Of a stretch of 64,000 nucleotides of DNA, positions 55,090 through 63,811 are shown piece by piece (position 1 is the stretch's first letter; the number at the start of each line of letters is the position of its first letter). The position numbers and the translations under genes are program-made. This DNA is from Sphingomonas ginkgonis. Its GTDB lineage: Bacteria; Pseudomonadota; Alphaproteobacteria; Sphingomonadales; Sphingomonadaceae. The notes beneath the pieces were generated by a model. It was not told where the DNA came from and made no database searches. It saw only the letters and a list, made by a program, of their open reading frames with translations. The DNA lies in the NCBI RefSeq assembly GCF_003970925.1, contig NZ_RWJF01000001.1, positions 2,846,501 to 2,910,500 on the forward strand, written 5' to 3'.

Positions 55090-56817
55090 ATGCCTGTTCG
55101 TACGCGTATCGCAATCGTCGGCGCGCTTCTCCTCGTCGGCCTGCTCTTTTTCGTTCACCTCCGTTCCCAACCTGCCGTCAGCGTGATTCCCGGCCTGGCC
55201 GGACCCGCGGGCAAGACCGTGGTTGCGCCGCCGCCGCCGCCGCGGGTGGAGGATTATGGCGGTGGCGGCGCCACCCGCCTCGCGGTCCTGGTGACCGATG
55301 TCGACTCGGACTGGATCGGGCTGGTGCGCGCGCTGCGCGCGCGAGGCATTCCCGCGACATTCACCCGCGACCCGGCCGAGGCGATGCGGCATCGTGCCAT
55401 GCTCGCTTATCCGCTGATCTCAGGGAAGGTGCTGAGCGGCGACCATATCCGCGCGCTGGCGGCGTTCGTCCACGGCGGCGGCGGGCTGATGACTTTTGAC
55501 CTGGCGGGTGGTGGCCTTGAACCCCTGTTCGGGATTCGCGGCGAGATCCCGGGCCGGGCGCGCTCGGCCCTACGATGGCCGGCGACAGCCGGCGCCACCG
55601 CGATCACTCCGCTCAACGCCGCGGGCATGGAAGCGACATTGGGAAGCCAGGGCTTGGATGTAACAACGGCGACGACGTTGGCGCGGTTCGACGACGGCGC
55701 CGCGGCGCTGACCTGCCAGTCGGCCGTGGGGCGAGCCTGCATCCTTGGCGTCGACGTCGGTTCCTACGCGAACCGCGCCTTCAACCTGCGCGCCGAGCCG
55801 CTTGCCGGCGGCTATGTCAACGGGGACGCCGACGGGCTCGATCGACTGATGAACGCGGTGCGCGACTTCTACGTCGCCAGCGAGCCGAACGCCTACCTGA
55901 TCGGGACAGCGCCAGCGCCCTTCGGCGGCAGCTTGATCCTCACGCATGATCTGGACGCCGGCAAGGCGCTTGCCGACTCGCTTGCGCTGGCTGAGGCAAT
56001 GCGAAAGCGGGACGTCGACGCGACGTTCTTCATGCAGACCAAATATGTCCGCGACTGGAACGACGACGTCTTCTTTCGCGCAGACACGCTGCCGCAGCTG
56101 CGGCGATTGAAGGCGCTGGGGATGGAGGTCGGGAGCCACAGCGTGGCGCACGCGCGGGCGTTCAATCAGTTCGAACTGGGCGACGGAACCGAAGCCTATC
56201 CGGATTACCGCCCGTTCGTCACCAGCCAGACGACCGCCCGCGGCGGAACCATCCTCGGCGAACTGCGGGTTTCGAAATATCTCCTCGATAGCGCGATTGG
56301 CCAGCAAACCCTCGCCTTCCGACCCGGGCACCTGCGTAACCCGGCGATGCTGCCCCAGGCACTGGCGGCCACCGGCTATCGGTTCACGTCGGACCTGACT
56401 GCCGAGAACGCCCTGACCAATTATCCCTTCCAGCTCGCCTATGGCCGCAGCGGACCGGGCCTGATGCCCGTCTGGGAGTTTCCGGTCACGATCGAGGACG
56501 AAGCGGCGCCCCCTTTCGCGGCTCGCCTCGACGCCTCGGTTGCGCTGGTCGAGCGGATCGCGTCCAGAGGCGGGGTCGCGACGCTGTTGGTGCATCCCGA
56601 CCATGGGTCCAAGCGCGACGCCGAGCTGGCGCTGATCGACCGGCTTCGCGGCCGCTATTGGATCGGCGGGCTCAGCCGGTTCGGCGAGTGGTGGCGCGCG
56701 CGCGACCTGGCGGCCATCGACTATGATGGCAAGCAAGTCACCGCGCGCGGTCCGCTGCCCGTGCATGGCGTTACCGTCAGTTTCCCGAGATCAGGCCGAA
56801 CTCACGTCATCCCTTGA
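55090..56817 (+). CDS. Membrane-anchored polysaccharide deacetylase-family protein
   Basis: A 575-aa protein with an N-terminal transmembrane anchor (about 5-22), a 200-residue glutamine-amidotransferase-like beta/alpha region (VLVTDVDSDWIGLVRALRARGI ... HGGGGLMTFDL), and a C-terminal NodB domain: LILTHDLDAG (motif 1 Asp), EVGSHSVAHA (metal-binding His pair) and FRPGHLRNP. It probably deacetylates or remodels an envelope or extracellular polysaccharide in the periplasm. ATG 55090 is used over the TTG at 55081. The substrate is not evident. Confidence 0.85.
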   Translation: MPVRTRIAIVGALLLVGLLFFVHLRSQPAVSVIPGLAGPAGKTVVAPPPPPRVEDYGGGGATRLAVLVTDVDSDWIGLVRALRARGIPATFTRDPAEAMRHRAMLAYPLISGKVLSGDHIRALAAFVHGGGGLMTFDLAGGGLEPLFGIRGEIPGRARSALRWPATAGATAITPLNAAGMEATLGSQGLDVTTATTLARFDDGAAALTCQSAVGRACILGVDVGSYANRAFNLRAEPLAGGYVNGDADGLDRLMNAVRDFYVASEPNAYLIGTAPAPFGGSLILTHDLDAGKALADSLALAEAMRKRDVDATFFMQTKYVRDWNDDVFFRADTLPQLRRLKALGMEVGSHSVAHARAFNQFELGDGTEAYPDYRPFVTSQTTARGGTILGELRVSKYLLDSAIGQQTLAFRPGHLRNPAMLPQALAATGYRFTSDLTAENALTNYPFQLAYGRSGPGLMPVWEFPVTIEDEAAPPFAARLDASVALVERIASRGGVATLLVHPDHGSKRDAELALIDRLRGRYWIGGLSRFGEWWRARDLAAIDYDGKQVTARGPLPVHGVTVSFPRSGRTHVIP

Positions 56818-56832
56818 GTGCGCATCCCCAAC

Positions 56833-58062
56833 TCAGATGAAGCTGAGCCAGCGTTCGCGCCGGGTTCGTTTCACGCCGGCAAACCAGTGCGACAGCGGGA
56901 CGAGCAGGAGCAGCACGATCAGCCAGGCAAGATAGACGCCGCCGAGGCCATAGCCCCAGGCAATCGGCTCCTGCGCCCCGGACGTCTGGCGCGCGACGAG
57001 GTCGATGGCCGCCTGTGGCACTCCCATGGAGGACGCCAGCAGGAGCATTGCGCCATGGGCGATGTAGATGTGGGCGATGTAGGTGAAGAGCGGCGTTCGA
57101 CCGAAGTCGAGCAGCACGCGCGCCAGCGGACCGCGCAAGCGCTCCAAAAGCAGGAAGAGCAGCAGCGACACGCCAAGCGTCGCCATCACATAGTCGGGCG
57201 ACGGCGGGTATTTGGAAAGGTTGAGGTAGGATAGGGTGGTTCTGAGGGGGTTGCCGTCGCGGACCCAGGGGGACGGGTCGCCGTAGCCGTTCGCCCAGCG
57301 CAGGAGGAGGACGCCGGCGAGCAGCGCCAGCGCGAGGCGGAGCAGCGCTCGGGCGCGGGCCGGCTCGGGAGTGGCGAACAGCGGCCCCATCCCGAACCCG
57401 ACCGCCATGATCCCGAGCCACGGCAGGGCCGGATACATGACGAGGCTGGGCACTCCGGGCAGCGCGCCCGGTGACAGCAGCAGCGTGCGAAGGACCCCTG
57501 CCCCGCCCTGCCATCGCGCGGTCGCCGCGACCGCCAGCGGCCCGAGTGCGACGAGCGCGATCCCCACCCCCAGCACCAGCTCGGGGCGCAGCCGCGACAA
57601 GAGGCTCATCGCCATCATCCCGAACCCGATCGCCCAGATGACCTGGAGAAAGACGAAGGGCTCGCCGAAGTTGAAGCCGAAGCCGACGAGCGTGAGCTCG
57701 AGCAGGATCAGCCAAGCGCCGCGGGCGAGCAGGAAGCGGCCGAGCGCCCCCGGCTCCTTGTGCAGCGACTGGAGGTAGATGGAGGTGCCCGCCAGCAGGA
57801 CGAAGGTCGGGGCGCACAGGTGAGTCACCCACCGGGTCGCGAACAGCAAGGGCCAGGAGGTCGCGGGATCGGTCGGGTTGTGGAGCGCCGGGCCGCCGAA
57901 GAAGTCGCGAACATGGTCGAGCACCATCAGTGCGATCATCAGCCCGCGCAGCAGGTCGATCGCGTCCAGCCGCCGCACGCCGGCGCGGGTCAGCCCGACC
58001 GAGCGGGGCTCGACCAGCGGATCGTCGACCGCGGAATCGACAGCGGCGGCTCTCGTCGACAT
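56833..58062 (-). CDS. DUF1624 / HGSNAT-like integral membrane protein
   Basis: The 409-aa protein has about ten transmembrane segments and opens with RRLDAIDLLRGLMIALMVLDHVRDFFGG, the DUF1624 signature shared with heparan-alpha-glucosaminide N-acetyltransferases and acyltransferase-3-like proteins. Further landmarks are THLCAPTFVLLAGTSIYL and TPLFTYIAHIYIAH. Membrane acyl transfer to a sugar is a reasonable guess. GAGGAG precedes the ATG. It converges with the deacetylase gene (15-bp gap), which might act on the same polysaccharide. Confidence 0.87.
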   Translation of the reverse strand: MSTRAAAVDSAVDDPLVEPRSVGLTRAGVRRLDAIDLLRGLMIALMVLDHVRDFFGGPALHNPTDPATSWPLLFATRWVTHLCAPTFVLLAGTSIYLQSLHKEPGALGRFLLARGAWLILLELTLVGFGFNFGEPFVFLQVIWAIGFGMMAMSLLSRLRPELVLGVGIALVALGPLAVAATARWQGGAGVLRTLLLSPGALPGVPSLVMYPALPWLGIMAVGFGMGPLFATPEPARARALLRLALALLAGVLLLRWANGYGDPSPWVRDGNPLRTTLSYLNLSKYPPSPDYVMATLGVSLLLFLLLERLRGPLARVLLDFGRTPLFTYIAHIYIAHGAMLLLASSMGVPQAAIDLVARQTSGAQEPIAWGYGLGGVYLAWLIVLLLLVPLSHWFAGVKRTRRERWLSFI

Positions 58063-58264
58063 GCCCCGTCTCCTCTCTCGAGCGGAACGGCCTTAGCCAA
58101 GCTGCCGCCGTCCCGAGCGCGACCAGTGTGCACCTTCGGCGGATCGCTGCAATCCCCGCGGAAGAGCCGGAAGCCGCTCCGGCTGCGGCGGACACCGCGT
58201 CCGCGATGTGACCGCCCGCCAGTCCCGCGCGTTGAAAGCCCTGTCGCGTGAGGAGCCAGCCAGA

Positions 58265-59989
58265 ATGAATGTTGCCGACCAGATCGTCGAGACCCTGCAG
58301 GCGAGCGGGGTCGAGCGCATCTATGGCGTCGTCGGGGACAGCCTGAACGGCATCACCGAGGCGCTTCGCCGGCGCGGGACGATCGACTGGGTGCACATGC
58401 GGCACGAGGAATCCGGCGCCTTCGCGGCCGGCGCCGAAGCCCAGCTCACCGGCCGGCTGGCGGTCTGCGCGGGCTCGTGCGGGCCGGGCAACCTCCACCT
58501 GATCAACGGGCTCTACGACTGCCACCGGTCGGGCGCGCCGGTGCTGGCAATCGCCGCGCAGATCCCGCTGGCGGAGATCGGCAGCGGCTATTTCCAAGAG
58601 ACCAAGCCGGAACGGCTGTTCGCCGACTGCAGCCATTATTGCGAGCTGGTCTCGAGCCCCGAGCAGATGCCGCGGATCCTCGAGCAGGCGATCCGCGCCG
58701 CGGTCGGCAAGGGCGGGGTGGCGGTGATCGTCATCCCCGGCAATGTCGCGCTGCTCGACGCCACCGAGCGCAAGGTCCCGCCGGCGGCCAGCCTGCTGCC
58801 GGCGCCCCCGGTGGTCGTGCCACGGGACGCCGAGACCGACGCGCTGGCGGAGCTGCTCAACGGATCGCGGCGGATCACCCTGCTATGCGGGCGCGGCTGC
58901 GCCCACGCGCATTCCCAGCTGCTCCGGCTGGCCGAACGGCTCAAGGCGCCGATCGTCCATGCGCTCGGCGGGAAGGAGTTCGTCGAGCCCGACAATCCCT
59001 TCGACGTCGGAATGACCGGGCTGATCGGCTTCGCTTCGGGCTATCGCGCGATGCTGCAGTGCGACGCCCTGCTGATGCTCGGAACCGACTTCCCCTACCA
59101 GCAATTCTACCCGACCGAGGCGCGGATCGCGCAGGTCGACCTGAAGCCCGACCATCTCGGGCGGCGCTGCCGCCTCGACCTCGGGCTGGTCGGTGATGTC
59201 GCCGCGACGATCGACGCGCTTCTGCCCAAGCTGGAGGTCAAGGCGGACCGGGCGCACCTCGACGACAGCGTCGCCCATTACCGGCGCTCGCGCGCGGACC
59301 TCGACGAGCTGGCCACCGGCGAGCCCGGCCGCAAGCCGATCCACCCCCAGTTTCTCGCGCGGACGCTGAACGAGGTGGCCGCCGACGACGCCATCTTCAC
59401 CGCCGATGTCGGCACGCCGACTATCTGGGCCGCGCGCTACCTGAAGATGAACGGCCGCCGCCGACTGATCGGATCCTGGGTCCATGGCTCGATGGCGGGG
59501 GCGATGACCCAGGGCATCGGCGCGCAGGCGGCCTTCCCGGAGCGGCAGGTGATCTCGCTGTCGGGCGACGGCGGCTTCGCCATGCTGATGGGCGACTTCC
59601 TGACACTCAACCAGCAGAAGCTGCCGCTCAAGGTCGTCATCTTCAACAATGGCTCGCTCGGCTTCGTCGAGCTGGAGATGAAGAGCGCGGGGCTGATCGA
59701 GACCGGGGTCGCCCTCGACAATCCCGATTTCGCCGCGGTGGCGCGCGCGGCTGGGGTCCACGCGATCCGAGTCGAGGATCCCGGCGACCTGCGCGCCGCT
59801 GCCGAGGACATGCTTGCCCACCCGGGCCCGGCCCTGCTCGACGTCGTCGTCAACCGGCAGGAACTGTCGATGCCCCCCAAGGTCACGCTGGAGCAGATGA
59901 AGGGGTTCAGCCTCTACGCGCTGCGGGCGATCATGAACGGCCGCGGCACCGAAATCGTCGACCTGGCGCGAAGCAACCTGCTGCGCTGA
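58265..59989 (+). CDS. poxB: Pyruvate dehydrogenase (quinone), PoxB type
   Basis: This 574-aa ThDP/FAD enzyme (E. coli PoxB is 572 aa) oxidatively decarboxylates pyruvate to acetate and CO2, passing electrons to ubiquinone. Seen: GVVGDSLNGITEALRR, HEESGAFAAGAEAQLTG with the ThDP-activating Glu, the FAD-binding middle domain, the ThDP motif GDGGFAMLMGD...NN, and a PoxB-like C-terminal tail (amphipathic membrane-binding peptide) ending ARSNLLR. ATG 58265 has GTGAGGAG upstream; the frame continues upstream without homology. Confidence 0.92.
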   Translation: MNVADQIVETLQASGVERIYGVVGDSLNGITEALRRRGTIDWVHMRHEESGAFAAGAEAQLTGRLAVCAGSCGPGNLHLINGLYDCHRSGAPVLAIAAQIPLAEIGSGYFQETKPERLFADCSHYCELVSSPEQMPRILEQAIRAAVGKGGVAVIVIPGNVALLDATERKVPPAASLLPAPPVVVPRDAETDALAELLNGSRRITLLCGRGCAHAHSQLLRLAERLKAPIVHALGGKEFVEPDNPFDVGMTGLIGFASGYRAMLQCDALLMLGTDFPYQQFYPTEARIAQVDLKPDHLGRRCRLDLGLVGDVAATIDALLPKLEVKADRAHLDDSVAHYRRSRADLDELATGEPGRKPIHPQFLARTLNEVAADDAIFTADVGTPTIWAARYLKMNGRRRLIGSWVHGSMAGAMTQGIGAQAAFPERQVISLSGDGGFAMLMGDFLTLNQQKLPLKVVIFNNGSLGFVELEMKSAGLIETGVALDNPDFAAVARAAGVHAIRVEDPGDLRAAAEDMLAHPGPALLDVVVNRQELSMPPKVTLEQMKGFSLYALRAIMNGRGTEIVDLARSNLLR

Positions 59990-60033
59990 CCCTTCACCCT
60001 TGCCCGACCCTTCCTGCGGGGCGATGACCGGCT

Positions 60034-62334
60034 GTGGACAAAGCGAAACGGACGACCCTCAAGCAGCTGGCGGGCGCGACCTGCATCGTCGGGCTTCCCG
60101 CCGGCGAGCTCGACGCGGCTGCTCCAGTGCCCCCCGGCGGCCACGACGGCGCGGATTGGCTCGCCGCTTACAATCCCGTATGGACCAGCCCCAGCAAGAA
60201 CGCGGGCGAGTCCATGCCCTGCGGTGCCGGCGACATCGGCCTGAACGCCTGGGTCGAAGGCGGGGAACTCCTCTTCTACATCGCGCGCAGCGGCGCGTTC
60301 GACGAGACGAACAGCTATCTCAAGCTCGGCCGGGTCCGGGTCCGGCTGGACCCCTCCCCCTTCGTCGCCGGCGCTTCGTTCCGGCAGGAACTGCGGCTGG
60401 CCGACGGCGAGCTGGTTATCTCGGCCGGGGACGTCGCCATCAGCCTGTGGGCCGACGTCGAGCAGCCGGTGGTGCACGTCGCCGTCGAGAGCGGCGCCCC
60501 GCGGCGGGCGACGGCGACGCTGGAGAGCTGGCGCCTGGTCGACCGAGATTATCTGCCGGACGAGATGTCGATGCACCGCGCCTACGACGGGGCGCCGGTG
60601 GTGCCCCGCCAGCGCGCCGACACGGTCGGCTTCGCGGAAGGCGGGGTGCTGAGCGCACGGCGCAACCACGATGAGGACACGGTGTTCGACCTGCTGGTGG
60701 CGCAGCAGGAGCTGACCGCGGTCAAGGACCAGCTGTGGAACCCGTTGCGCGGGCTCGGCTTCGGCGCGCTGATGCTGGGGCCGGGGTTCGCTCCGGCCGG
60801 CGAGACCGTCGGCCGCTACGCCAGCACGCCGTTCCGGGGCTGGTCGCTGCGAAGCGCACGACCGCAGCGGCGGCATTCGCTCAAGATCGTCTGCCACGTC
60901 GCCCGGACCGATAGCCAGGACGAATGGCTCGCCGGGCTGCGCCGCCTGACCCGGACCGCGGCTGCGCCGGCCGCGTCGCGGGCGCGCTCACGGCGGTGGT
61001 GGCGTGGCTACTGGGAGCGCAGCTACATCCTGATCCAGCCCGGCCCGGCGCGGCCGGACAGTCAGCCGTGGCGGCTCGGACGAAACTACCAGCTGTTCCG
61101 CCACATGCTCGGCGCCAATGCGCGGGGCGACTGGCCGACCAAGTTCAACGGCGGCAACTCCACCGTCGATCCGGAATATACCGACCCCAAGCTGCGGCTT
61201 TCTCCCGACTACCGGGCCTGGGGCGGCGGCGAGTTCACCGCGCAGAACCAGCGGCTGGTCCACTGGCCGATGCTCAAGAGCGGCGACTTCGACCTGCTGC
61301 AGCCGCAGTTCGACTTCTACCGCCGGCTGCGGCGCAACGCCGAGCTGCGCACCCAGACCTACTGGGGCCACCGGGGCGCCTGCTTTGTCGAGCAGATCGA
61401 GAATTCCGGCCTGTGCTGCGGGCAGGAATGGGGCTGGCAGCGCGGCTGGAACAAGCCGGCGATCCACATGCCCGGGGTCGAGGACAGCGCGTTCGTCGAC
61501 CATCTGTGGGACACGGTGCTCGAGTTCTGCCTGATGATGCTGGAGGTCGGGCGGTTCACCGGGACGATCGCCGAGGGCGATCTCGGCTTCATCGACAGCT
61601 GCCTGACCTTCTTCGACGAGCATTACCGGCGCGAACATGCCCGCCAGTCCGGGCGCGAGCTGGACGCCGACGGGCACCTCGTGCTGTTCCCCGGGACCGC
61701 CTGCGAGACCTACAAGAACGCCCTCAACTCGACGGTCACGATTGCCGGGCTGGACGCCGTGCTGGGCGCACTGCTGGCCTTGCCGGCGACGCGGGTCGGG
61801 CCGGCGCTGAGAGCACGCTACGCCGCCATGCGCGCCACCCTTCCGCCCTTCTCGTTCCGGGTGATGGAGGGACGGCGGACGATCGCCCCGGCGCGGCTGT
61901 GGGACCGGATCCAGAACGTCGAGATCCCCCAGCTCTACCCGGTCTTCCCCTACGGGCAGTACGGGATCGGGCGGCCCGACCTCCAGGTCGCGATCGACAC
62001 CTGGCGGGTCGGCGTGGACACGGCGGCGCAGAAGGACATCAAGAGCTGGCACCAGGACGCGATCTTCTGCGCCCGGCTCGGGCTGACCGAGGAGGCGGCT
62101 CGGCTGACCGCGCGCAAGCTGGACGATTCCGGGCGACGCTACCCGGCTTTCTGGGGACCCGGCCACGACTGGGCACCCGACCATAACTGGGGCGGGTCGG
62201 GGATGATCGGGCTGCAGGAGATGCTGATGCAGACTCCGGGCGACGCGATCCACCTCTTCCCGCGTGGCCGCGGGACTGGGACGTCGATTTCCGGCTCCAC
62301 GCGCCCGGGCGCACGCGCGTCGAGGCGTCGCTGA
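60034..62334 (+). CDS. DUF5703 glycoside-hydrolase-like protein (frameshifted at the 3' end)
   Basis: The 766-aa frame matches the DUF5703 family: an N-terminal beta-sandwich (YNPVWTSPSKNAGESMPCGAGDIGLNAWVEGGELLFYIARSGAFDE) and a helical (alpha/alpha)6-like domain (GRNYQLFRHMLGANARGDWPTKFNGG ... WGWQRGWNKPAIHMPG). Such proteins are thought to act on glycans. A GTG start gives a signal-like N-terminus, KRTTLKQLAGATCIVG, similar to a Tat signal with KR instead of RR. The last 23 residues (from about 62263) are out of frame relative to the family; the expected ending follows in another frame. Confidence 0.8.
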   Translation: MDKAKRTTLKQLAGATCIVGLPAGELDAAAPVPPGGHDGADWLAAYNPVWTSPSKNAGESMPCGAGDIGLNAWVEGGELLFYIARSGAFDETNSYLKLGRVRVRLDPSPFVAGASFRQELRLADGELVISAGDVAISLWADVEQPVVHVAVESGAPRRATATLESWRLVDRDYLPDEMSMHRAYDGAPVVPRQRADTVGFAEGGVLSARRNHDEDTVFDLLVAQQELTAVKDQLWNPLRGLGFGALMLGPGFAPAGETVGRYASTPFRGWSLRSARPQRRHSLKIVCHVARTDSQDEWLAGLRRLTRTAAAPAASRARSRRWWRGYWERSYILIQPGPARPDSQPWRLGRNYQLFRHMLGANARGDWPTKFNGGNSTVDPEYTDPKLRLSPDYRAWGGGEFTAQNQRLVHWPMLKSGDFDLLQPQFDFYRRLRRNAELRTQTYWGHRGACFVEQIENSGLCCGQEWGWQRGWNKPAIHMPGVEDSAFVDHLWDTVLEFCLMMLEVGRFTGTIAEGDLGFIDSCLTFFDEHYRREHARQSGRELDADGHLVLFPGTACETYKNALNSTVTIAGLDAVLGALLALPATRVGPALRARYAAMRATLPPFSFRVMEGRRTIAPARLWDRIQNVEIPQLYPVFPYGQYGIGRPDLQVAIDTWRVGVDTAAQKDIKSWHQDAIFCARLGLTEEAARLTARKLDDSGRRYPAFWGPGHDWAPDHNWGGSGMIGLQEMLMQTPGDAIHLFPRGRGTGTSISGSTRPGARASRRR

Positions 62335-62417
62335 GATCCGGGGCGCTGCAGCGGCTGGCGGTCGACCCGCCGGCCGCTCGGGCGCGGGTGGTGCTGCCGG
62401 GATGGACCGACGCATGA
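62265..62417 (+). pseudogene. Out-of-frame C-terminal end of the DUF5703 gene
   Basis: Read from 62265, the frame encodes 50 residues WPRDWDVDFRLHAPGRTRV...VVLPGWTDA and a TGA at 62415-62417. This is the normal end of DUF5703 proteins (LFPAWPxxWDVDFxLHAP). One base appears to be missing in CTCTTCCCGCGTGG (62254-62267). Either a recent inactivating deletion or a sequencing error; restoring one base gives a continuous gene 60034-62417. Confidence 0.8.
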
Positions 62418-62449
62418 CCGGGAGCGGCCTGCGTCGGTCCTGACCTGAC

Positions 62450-63022
62450 TTACCGAGCCGGGTTTCCGGCAGACGCCGCCACGGGCGCCGCGGGAGCGGT
62501 TGCCGCTGGCGGCGGTGATGGCGGGGGTGGGGTGTCGCCGGGGAGGGGCGCGCCGGGGCCGTGGTCGGGCCCGCCGTGCGGACCGGGGCGGCCGTGCGGC
62601 GGGCCGGCGAGCGGGCCGAGGGCGGTGACCTTGCTGTCGGGCCCGACGAGGAAGGCGGCGTGGACGAAGCCGCGCTCGAACCGGCCCTGCACCAGGACCG
62701 GCTCGCCCGCGGTGACGAGCTGGCGCTCGTCGCCTTCGCGGCCGGTGTCGACCAGCGCGCGTCCGCTGGCGTCGGCCATGATGAACTTGTTGCCGTAGAT
62801 CTCGGCGACCCGGCCGCGGATGGTGACAATCCCGTTCGCCGAGAGCGAGCGGATCGGCACCGCGCTGGCGGGCGCCATGGTGACCGTCGGTCGGGCCTCC
62901 GCCATCAGGGCGGCACCGGCCGCGCCGCCCAGCGCCAGCAGCGCCGCGGCGGCCAGCCCCAGCTTGCCGCCGGTTCCCAGGTGAAGCGGTCGGCGGGCGG
63001 ATCGTTCGGAAATGTCGGACAT
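62450..63022 (-). CDS. Membrane-anchored OB-fold (BOF-like) protein
   Basis: The 190-aa protein has a transmembrane anchor (about 20-40), then an OB-fold-like unit (VTIRGRVAEIYGNKFIMADASGRALVDTG ... VTAGEPVLVQGRFERGFVHAAFLV, about 66-130) and a Pro/Gly/His-rich disordered tail. The core resembles BOF proteins such as YgiW, which are often encoded beside qseBC. It is divergent from an OmpR-family regulator, suggesting it is a target or accessory of that system. AAGGAG precedes the ATG. Confidence 0.75.
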   Translation of the reverse strand: MSDISERSARRPLHLGTGGKLGLAAAALLALGGAAGAALMAEARPTVTMAPASAVPIRSLSANGIVTIRGRVAEIYGNKFIMADASGRALVDTGREGDERQLVTAGEPVLVQGRFERGFVHAAFLVGPDSKVTALGPLAGPPHGRPGPHGGPDHGPGAPLPGDTPPPPSPPPAATAPAAPVAASAGNPAR

Positions 63023-63080
63023 GGTTTTGGCTCCTTTCGAGTTGCGAGGCCCGGTCTACTCGCCGCCCCCCGCCGGTGCG

Positions 63081-63098
63081 CTGAACCGCGCCGTTCAG
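63081..63098. promoter_or_regulatory. Inverted repeat between the OB-fold gene and response regulator gene
   Basis: CTGAAC-N6-GTTCAG lies in the 123-bp divergent region, 48 bp before the regulator start. It is a candidate operator for the regulator; no other evidence. Confidence 0.35.
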
Positions 63099-63145
63099 AT
63101 TGAGTTTGGCTTGCAGGCGTAGCGAGGACGCGAAGGGAGGGACGC

Positions 63146-63811
63146 TTGCGGATTTTGCTGGTCGAGGACGACGCGGACCTGGCCGAGGGAATCGCGCGTG
63201 CGCTTCGTGCCGAGAAGTTCGCGGTCGATATCGCGGTGAACGGCGAGGACGGCGCGCACCTGGGCGCGACCGAGCTGTACGACGCGGCGGTGCTCGACCT
63301 CGGGCTGCCCCGGAAGGACGGGGTGACGGTGCTCCGCGAGTGGCGCGCCGAGGAGCGGACGATGCCCGTCCTGATCCTCACCGCCCGTGACGCATGGTCG
63401 GAGAAGGTGGCCGGGTTCAAGGCCGGCGCCGACGACTATCTGACCAAGCCGTTCCGGGTCGACGAGGTGATCATGCGGCTGCGCGCGCTGGTGCGGCGGG
63501 CCGCCGGCCATGCGGGCGCGCGGGTGACCTGCGGGCCGCTGACCCTCGACGCGCAGCTCGGCGTGTTCGAGCTCGACGGACTGCCGCTCCGGCTGACCGC
63601 GCTGGAATGGCGGGTGCTGTCCGCGCTGATGCTGCGGAAGGAAGCCGTGATCGAGCGGGGCGAGCTGATGGAGCGGGTATACGAGGGCGACGCGGAGGTC
63701 GACTCCAACTCGCTCGAGGTGATCATCGGGCGGCTCCGCAAGAAGATCGGCGCGGCGATGATCCAAACGGTTCGCGGTCGCGGTTATCGGCTGACCGCGG
63801 ACGACGCATGA
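63146..63811 (+). CDS. OmpR/PhoP-family response regulator (QseB-like)
   Basis: A 221-aa regulator: receiver (1-115) with acidic pocket EDD, phospho-Asp in AAVLDLGLP, T/S in LILTARD and Lys in LTKPF, then a winged-helix DNA-binding domain ending VDSNSLEVIIGRLRKKIGAAMIQTVRGRGYRL. QseB/BasR/PhoP proteins are the closest by pattern (VLREWR, DALAEKV-like segment). The start is TTG with GGGAGGG upstream. The kinase gene overlaps by 4 bp. Confidence 0.93.
   Translation: MRILLVEDDADLAEGIARALRAEKFAVDIAVNGEDGAHLGATELYDAAVLDLGLPRKDGVTVLREWRAEERTMPVLILTARDAWSEKVAGFKAGADDYLTKPFRVDEVIMRLRALVRRAAGHAGARVTCGPLTLDAQLGVFELDGLPLRLTALEWRVLSALMLRKEAVIERGELMERVYEGDAEVDSNSLEVIIGRLRKKIGAAMIQTVRGRGYRLTADDA

Noticed and set aside
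58085..58112. GGAAC between the DUF1624 and poxB genes as an EcfG promoter
   Set aside because: The -10 position reads CCGC/CGCC instead of CGTT.
56807..58636. A 609-codon minus-strand frame
   Set aside because: Overlaps the DUF1624 gene in another frame and extends antisense into poxB; composition is Arg/Ala-rich.
60988..62829. A 613-codon minus-strand frame
   Set aside because: Antisense to the DUF5703 gene and crosses into the OB-fold gene in the wrong frame.
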